Shown: positions 57,876 through 64,000 of the stretch, one piece after another
Numbering within the stretch: position 1 is the stretch's first letter
Layout of the letters: the number at the start of each line of letters is the position of its first letter
Source: Thelephora terrestris
Taxonomy: Eukaryota; Basidiomycota; Agaricomycetes; Thelephorales; Thelephoraceae
NCBI GenBank assembly: GCA_015956445.1
Contig: WIUZ02000003.1
Coordinates: 1,302,001 to 1,366,000 of the forward strand
Direction of reading: 5' to 3'
Length of the DNA stretch: 64,000 nt
Program-made: the position numbers and the translations under genes
The notes under the pieces: model-generated
The model's input: the letters and a program-made list of their open reading frames with translations, nothing else
What the model was told of the DNA's origin: nothing
The model's database searches: none

Positions 57876-59438
57876 GGCTGTCGTTGGTGCGATAGGATTT
57901 TTTGCGTGTGAGCGGGGTGGATTCGAACCTAAGCATTCTCGTGCCACAGGTGGGTTCATTAAGAGCAAAATTCCTGTGGGCGATTAGTGGGGTTCCGAAC
58001 AAGGATTAGTGCGCACAGCACCACTTACAAGGGGTGGAGATGCGGTGGAGAAGAGAAACTGTAAAGCGACAAGTGCCACTTTAATACTTGGGTCCCTACA
58101 AACCTCGTGGAGCAGATTGCGGCTTATTTAGAATGAGACAATAGGAGCGTGACCGACTCGGTACGGAAAGCCCTTACATTACATTGACGCTTCAAATTTC
58201 GCCAGATTTTCACCTTTCAAAGTCGGCCGCTGGCGCTCTATGGGTCGTGTTGAACGCCGTCGAGGTGCGAAGAATCGGAGGGAAGTACTCTTCTCGCCGC
58301 TTCTTGCAGTGAAACCCTCCCACGGAATCGCCGATACCGGGAATTCCAGGAAGGGTAGCCTACTGACCGATCGTCATTCACCTCTAATGGGGGCCCCACT
58401 TGCCGCAAATGATCCAAGACGTGAGTACCCCTGTCGAGGGTTTCCGGAGGGAAATACCACGGCTCGGGGGAACCCGTAGGTTTGCACTCGGCCGCCTCAG
58501 AAACACGTAAACGACAAACACTGCAGGTGGATCATCGGTCCAAACACGTCTCCGAACCTTCCGGCGCCATTCCTCATTACCTGGACCCTGGTCAAAGTTG
58601 ATGTGGCGGCTGCAATCTCCGGGAAAAGGACTTACAGCTCAGGAGATCCATAGAGCGCCCGTATGGACCTTGATCCTCATGACCCATACGGGTGGGACTC
58701 TTAGCCTCCCTAAGTCCCGGCCGTTGGAATGAACCACCCGGAGCAACGTAATGAGCACCAAACGGTTTGATTCGCATGCACCACAAAGTGCGTGGAAACG
58801 GGCCGAGTTCTTGATTTGAGTCGCTTGTGGTGCATCGCGAATAGACTTTGGAGGTGTCACGCACCCACTTGAAAGTTCATCAATATGATCGAGATCATGA
58901 ACTTCTCATCGCTATCTGATATCTCGGAACGCCGATTGCAAAAAGTTCCAACAACGCAACACGTACGCTGGAAGAGAAGACCGAGAGATAGTCAAAGGCA
59001 GTATCACATTGTATTCCTTTTAAAAGGCCAAAGAATGTAGTACAAGAATAGCTAGCCCGGTTGTGAATGGATGATGGTCACGCCACACAATCCAAACCCA
59101 AAGTCTGGAGAGGTCACTCGCGTGATCGCACAGCTAGGTACACGCGCGATTCCGAAATGAAGACGCTATCCAAGGAGCCTAAGCATACCGCCAAGAATCT
59201 AAGACTACCAAGCACAGTTATAGTCTTTGTAGATTGGAGCCGAGACATTGAGAAGATAGAAAGCAGAGGGCGGGGCGAGCCAGCCGATTGCGCCAAGTGC
59301 AAAAGTCCCTATTGATACATAACCAAAGCCGAGAGAGTCAGTATGTGTTAGTTTTTCGTCGAGTAGTAGGAGTTAGAAAATAGTTGTACGTGAACGGTAT
59401 GAGGGTGAGATTGCGAAAATTTGTAGACTCGTGAGAAA
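57876..59438. other. Intergenic region, no gene seen
   Basis: No frame with recognised motifs or consistent splice structure on either strand. No second pheromone-type CaaX peptide was found here by eye. Confidence 0.4.
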
Positions 59439-60894
59439 TTATACAGAAGATGAACAATGCGAAGATGAGATTGTGATTGGGCTTGCGGGTGTTTCTGGAA
59501 GTTCTTTGAAATATGACATGTAGAGTGAATTCTGGTCAAGAGAGGATGACGGAGAAAATTTTAGATCAGCGCTTGGAGAGAGATACGCCGGAGGTGGCGT
59601 TGCGGGACCAGAGGAAGTGCTACTGGTAGGTGAGTGTAGTGGGAGCTGAAGCTTATCAAGTCTGTCCGGCGATTATTAGAGATGGAATGAAGAGCAGTGG
59701 GCAGTCGGTGACATACCCGAATTTTTCGTTGATCGAGGGAGCAGGTTTCTTGAGGCGACATGCAAGGAGAAACCTGGTGAACGCGCTGGAGTAGTGCTTT
59801 CGGGCCTCTGTGGCAAAGCCGAAGAAGGTGAAGAAAATAAAGGCGCAAATGACGCCGGACCACTTGGTAAGAGTAAGACCGGCCACTATGAAGTGGTTAT
59901 TTCGCCAGATGACGGCCGGGACTTGCCCGACACGACTGAAATCGTAATGAGTATCTTCCCAACTGACCCACGGCGAAATGGGGGAAGCAGTCGCGTTGAT
60001 GACCATCGAGGTAATTGCCAAAGGGGTGGTGAGCATGACTTCCGTGCAGGCCAAGGCCATGAGACGGAAGTATCGACTGGCAGTGAGAGATGAGTTTGCT
60101 GACAAGAACTGGCTAAATTGAGCCTGTCGGCGAAGAAAAGAAATGAGGATGAGCACTGCAGCGACGTCAGAAATAATTTCTCAAGTTGCAAGTCGCTAGG
60201 AACCCACCACAAAAACACGCCGAACAGAGCCCGAGGACGATGGGCCACATGTGGACCAGGAAATAGGCAGGGAGGGTGTTGTAAATAACTGGAAAGCATC
60301 CGACCTGTTCGTAGATGTCAAACCGGTGGCCTTGAACAATGTACGCTACGGAGGGTCAGAAGGCCGCGATACTCCCACGCAAGAGTGAGTACGAACCGAA
60401 AACCATGTAGACTATCGGAAAAAGAATGCACATGAGAGAGTCAATAATAATCCCGCGCAGTTTCTATGAAACTGTGAGCATGGTACCGAAGAACGGGGAA
60501 AATAGGGCACACCTCTTTATGTGTCGGCGAGACTGCTTGGACCTTTGCAATGCTGTGTAACCTCCGCATAATACACAAGGACGACGCGGGAATCCCGACA
60601 GCGGCGCCTAACATGATTCGGGTGGCTACATACGACGCGCCGGTCAGAATGCTGAATGAAAGCAGAGAGAAGTTCAGGCTTACAGATGTCACACCACACC
60701 GGAGCTTTGTTTAACGCGTCGTTGGCCCATGTGACGGAGTTGATGAACTGGTTGAGACAGGCCAATGAAGTCCAGAACACGTAGAAGCAGGTTCCGGAAT
60801 TCCAAGCTTGAAGGTGCAATGGGAGAGGGACCAGCACCAACACGAAACCGAGAAATGAAGCGATAGAGAATAGAGGGTAGAGTGGCTCGACCAT
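59439..60894 (-). CDS. STE3: STE3-type pheromone receptor (GPCR)
   Basis: Six exons from ATG 60894 (MVEPLYPLFSIASFL) joined by 49-61 nt introns encode about 394 aa. The fold is the seven-helix STE3 family: LPLHLQAWNSGTCFYVFWTS (TM2 region), NKAPVWCDISTRIM, GAAVGIPASSLCIMRRL, AYIVQGHRFDIYEQVGC, SLTASRYFRLMALACTEVM, the conserved ISPWVSWEDTHYDFSRV loop, and FGFATEARKHY after the last helix. A Ser/Pro-rich cytosolic tail of ~75 residues ends SSHCSSSV. It would sit in the plasma membrane, bind a farnesylated lipopeptide from a compatible mate and signal through a G protein. A pheromone precursor gene lies 850 bp upstream on the same strand. Non-mating-type STE3 paralogs also exist in this class. 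Confidence 0.9.
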
Positions 60895-61743
60895 GGTCGA
60901 CAAGGCGAAGAGCAGGTGGAAGTACGAGCAGCCATGATAAAGGGAGAGGGAGGACAAAGAGGCATCGTCAACCGTTCTTGGGAGACAATGGTCGTTCGCG
61001 AGGCACGCGACGTCACAAAGGTCACGCAAATCAATCGGCTTCTTTCCGGCATCTGCCGAGAATACTGATGCCGACGCGAGGTCAAAGGCGCTTAGCAACA
61101 GTCAGCAACCCGCTGGCAATGGCCTGGGCAAATCCAAGGCTGCGATTGCGGAACGTTGAGTGGAAACGCTTGAGGCTACTGTACGCCCCGTCCGGGTACG
61201 GGGTTTCGCAAAAATTGAACTGCAGGCGAGGGCCGAAAGGTTCATCGTGCGTCGGTGGTAGTTTTCCGATGACAAGGATCAACGAAGGTTCTTCCACGTA
61301 GCGAGCAGATGAATGCTAAGCCTTTATTGAGAAGACGTTGAGGGGGTAGCGGTACAGAACGGGAAAAGTCATACTTAGATAAAAAATAAATCAGCAGGAG
61401 AAGAACGAGAAAGAGAAGCCGAGTGGTGCTTTGGCTGAATTGGTGAAGAGAATGAGCAGCATCCAGGGCTGCGCAGCCGTAAAGGTCGGAAAGGAGAACG
61501 ACTAATAATACATCATTTGTCGATACAGAAGATTGTGGTACTGAACCCGATATGAAACGTCAGAAAGCACAAGCCTGAAAGGGAGCGACAGACTCACTAG
61601 GGTCCTGCAGAAAAATCTAACGGTACAAGCACGGAAGGCGAGAGAAACATCAGAAATCTAACGACCTGCGTATTTGGTTGACGACAAACGTATAGGTGAT
61701 GTGAATGTTTGGGACTCACCACAATAGTGCGAAGGAGCATAAT
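60895..61743. promoter_or_regulatory. Receptor upstream region and pheromone 3' flank
   Basis: This 849-bp stretch separates the receptor start codon from the stop codon of the pheromone gene. No further supported gene. A frame extends upstream of the receptor ATG in phase with exon 1, but it lacks family similarity. Confidence 0.4.
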
Positions 61744-61911
61744 CTACGAGATGACACAGAAGTTGCTCGAGAGGCTGGTCCCTTGCCTTTCAGCATCAGC
61801 GGGAATATCGGCAGATTGACTTGAGGGCGCAGTAAACAAAAGCCACGAGGAAGACGCTTTGTCTTCCACCTCTTTGGGTAGCAGAGATACAAAGTCGAAG
61901 AACGAATCCAT
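61744..61911 (-). CDS. Farnesylated lipopeptide pheromone precursor
   Basis: A single-exon frame of 55 codons from ATG 61911 (MDSFFDFVSLLPKEVEDK) ends with the CaaX box CVIS. This is the size and layout of basidiomycete mating pheromone precursors. An Ala-Asp-Ala-Glu-Arg stretch offers the usual charged (ER-type) maturation site, predicting a mature peptide QGTSLSSNFC with a farnesylated, carboxymethylated Cys after removal of VIS. The frame stays open upstream to about 62115, but the ATG at 61911 gives the family's normal length. Lying beside a STE3 receptor on the same strand makes the call strong. Confidence 0.8.
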   Translation of the reverse strand: MDSFFDFVSLLPKEVEDKASSSWLLFTAPSSQSADIPADAERQGTSLSSNFCVIS

Positions 61912-64000
61912 GGCGCTGTGGAAGAGTACGGTTGTGTGTGGGGTAGGAGCGAGTGTCACTTGGTAACGATGGGCTGCGAGTTTACACAAACCTTTCAAGA
62001 CCAAAGAGTCGTCAAACTTATATGTTCCCAAAGGACAATAGCCGCCTATCCAGAAACCGCCAGACAAAAGGACAACCAGCCACGAAACCAGCAACAGCCG
62101 AGAGGGAACACACAAGGCTCGTTCACCCCAATTTTTTTTGTATGTATATATAATCCTTCTATAACCCGAATTGCAGTTCTTCGCAAAAAGGGATCATCCA
62201 GGGGGGTCAGGTGAACTGAGCCGCAACTTCCATAGGACAAAGGAACAGGAGGGACGAACAATGGTGAAATTGCAAACTCACTTTATTGCGTCGGATCAAA
62301 CGATGTTCCCACGATTACAGACTCCGCGCCGGGATGCAAGAGTTCAAGTATAAAAGGCACCAGCAGTTCACAAAAGCGAGAGAATATAGTAACACCGCAA
62401 GAGAGATACACACACCGAAGTCCAGGTAGGGTTGGGTTCAAGCCTCTGAGGGGGTGGGACGAACAGGAAAGTCACTTACCGAGCATCAGCGGAAACCGAT
62501 CCTTGGACTCAGGGGGTCAAGTTATGAAACCGCCTACCTCCGTCGTTCAGTAACATAACAAAGAGACCAGAGCGCACGCCTATAACTGTGTGGCGGCGGG
62601 GCTAGACTCCCACCAACAACGTTACTTACCCGATGAACGCGTGACAAAGCGGATGAAATCAAAAGTGAACATCGTCGTCGCACCGCTGAGTATCTTGCCT
62701 TTCAACCACAACCTAACCGCACATCCGTATCGGGGTCCATGTTCCGCAACTGTAACGCGAGGTCCCACTGGGGATCGAGCCGCAGGTCCGGTGAGGAAAA
62801 AAAGCATGACCTACTGGTAGTATGATAAGCGACAGTCGAACCCCTAAAAGTCAGTCTCGAGCGGACGATGAGCAAGCATATTCGCGGGCGAGGGAGTGAC
62901 GAAAACCGAGCATCCAAAGATCAGAAGGGCCGTTGTGGAGGGCCACGAGAGGAAACAGTTCACGGCGGACATGCTGTTCGAGTCAAAGAGCGGGAGCGCA
63001 GTCCCATCACCTCTGTCATCGGATTTTGACCCGGACTTTGCCGATAGTTGGGATGCAAGCACCGACTTTGGGACCTGCCAACTTCGGTATTAGAAAGACA
63101 ACGGCAAACCTGGCAAAGGCTTGAACCGACTCTTTAGTAATTTTGCTTCACACTCTATGCACCTAATCTGGAAAATAAGATGCGAGAGAACGATAGCATG
63201 GAACAACGACCCAGACAAATTCCACTCCCACCACGAAATCCACAGCAAATTTCTCTCACCAGTTAGCCACCAATGCCAGACTGAAGATGGACAGCATACG
63301 CACCAACGATAAATCATTAAGGCCAAAGCAGTCGACCAGAAAACCATCCTCAAAGCACGGAACAACTGCCTTCAAGGTAACTTACACGACACCAGAAACT
63401 GGTGTGGTAAAACGGGGGGTTTCAGTGGGTATTGCACCAAAACGACCACCCGGTCGTGACAGATAAACACAAAAATGTGTCCGGTGCGAGTCCCGCACGA
63501 CCCCTGGCCAGTGCGTAAAAAGATTTCCTCCGGGCGTCATATAGAGCCGTAGCGTCTCTAAAAAATGACCAAGCAAACACGCAACCCCGTTTGCTACCTC
63601 AAAAAAAAATTTCGGTGTTAAACGAGGGCGAGGGACGCTTACCGTACGCTACATGTACATGATATACGCCAGCGAAACATCCGACCGACCCTTGCAAGGG
63701 CATCAACACCAGACGGCTTCTACACGTATCCAAAACAAGCGGGGGAAAAACGCGAAAGTGCCTATGGTAGGGTATTACAGCTACAACTACAACTCATCTA
63801 CAAATACATGTCATCCCCAGGCCAAAGCGCAAAACACAGAGAGAAAGAAACGAGAGAGCGAAACTAAACCCGGTCGTGAGCCTCCGGTCCCTGAACAGTC
63901 ACCCGGACCGATCCCCTCTTAAGAACCTCCCGAGGCTCAGCAACCGTCACCGTCCTCGCACCAGACACACACTCCCGAAGTCTACCCTCCCCCGTTTCCA
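61912..64000. other. Intergenic region to window edge, no supported gene
   Basis: Only short frames are seen. One plus-strand frame ends in CMYI but overlaps the pheromone upstream region antisense and lacks an aliphatic CaaX box. A further pheromone or receptor gene may lie beyond the edge, because B loci usually hold several. Confidence 0.4.

Noticed and set aside
57900-57970. Minus-strand GGTTCGAATCC resembling a tRNA B box
   Set aside because: The flanking bases do not form a T-arm stem (only two pairs) and there is no matching acceptor stem or A box; it lies just upstream of the ARID-like frame.
61953-62153. Plus-strand 66-codon frame ending CMYI, possible second pheromone
   Set aside because: The third residue is Tyr, not aliphatic. 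The frame lacks the acidic maturation site and lies antisense to the upstream region of the real pheromone gene.
63470-63535. GTGCG/CGCAC hairpin resembling a tRNA T-arm
   Set aside because: The loop is 5 nt rather than 7 and no other tRNA arm can be built around it.
1-64000. CRISPR arrays, bacterial operons or rRNA genes
   Set aside because: No regularly spaced repeats, no operon-like intronless runs and no rRNA motifs; genes are intron-rich and eukaryotic.

Overview
The window looks like nuclear DNA of a basidiomycete fungus, class Agaricomycetes. Genes are split by many 45-60 nt GT-AG introns, often with CTAAC/CTGAC-type branch sites. The gene families are typical of that class: DUF6532 and DUF6535 proteins, a Plavaka-type transposase, a large array of lineage-expanded TKL-like protein kinases, a PDR-type ABC transporter, and a STE3-type pheromone receptor with a CaaX pheromone precursor.

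Layout. 0.2-7.3 kb: a DUF6532 gene, a small unknown gene, an intact four-exon Plavaka transposase and a 5'-truncated membrane-protein relic. 8.4-47.1 kb: a minus-strand kinase array. It holds two genes encoding tandem kinase-pseudokinase proteins (8.4-11.5 and 44.1-47.1 kb), two single-domain kinases (30.9-32.7 and 37.9-39.8 kb), a pseudokinase gene fused in frame to a kinase gene (33.7-37.1 kb), a dead kinase (11.7-14.4 kb) and several relics. A DUF6535 gene with an internal stop (40.2-43.4 kb) sits among them. 49.3-54.6 kb: the ABC transporter on the plus strand. 57.4-61.9 kb: a small ARID-like gene, the STE3 receptor and the pheromone precursor, together resembling a B (P/R) mating-type locus.

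About 15 kb of nested mobile DNA (14.4-29.6 kb) splits the dead kinase from its first exon and promoter. The most unusual parts are three LTR-like elements (15344-19440, 22976-29568 and, nested in the second, 25446-27871). Each has TG...CA ends and a 5-bp target duplication. None shows an obvious internal terminal repeat, and each carries an antisense, spliced coiled-coil gene. Two long-armed palindromic MITEs (CACTGGGGG ends, 3-bp duplications) and a small solo LTR are nested inside. A poly(A)-tailed retro-insertion with a 14-bp duplication lies in the dead kinase.

Functionally, the array suggests a rapidly evolving kinase/pseudokinase repertoire shaped by tandem duplication, fusion and transposon damage. 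The right end looks like mate recognition. All assignments rest on reading the sequence. Exon borders were inferred by hand from splice signals and paralog comparison, and family names come from recognised motifs rather than database searches.
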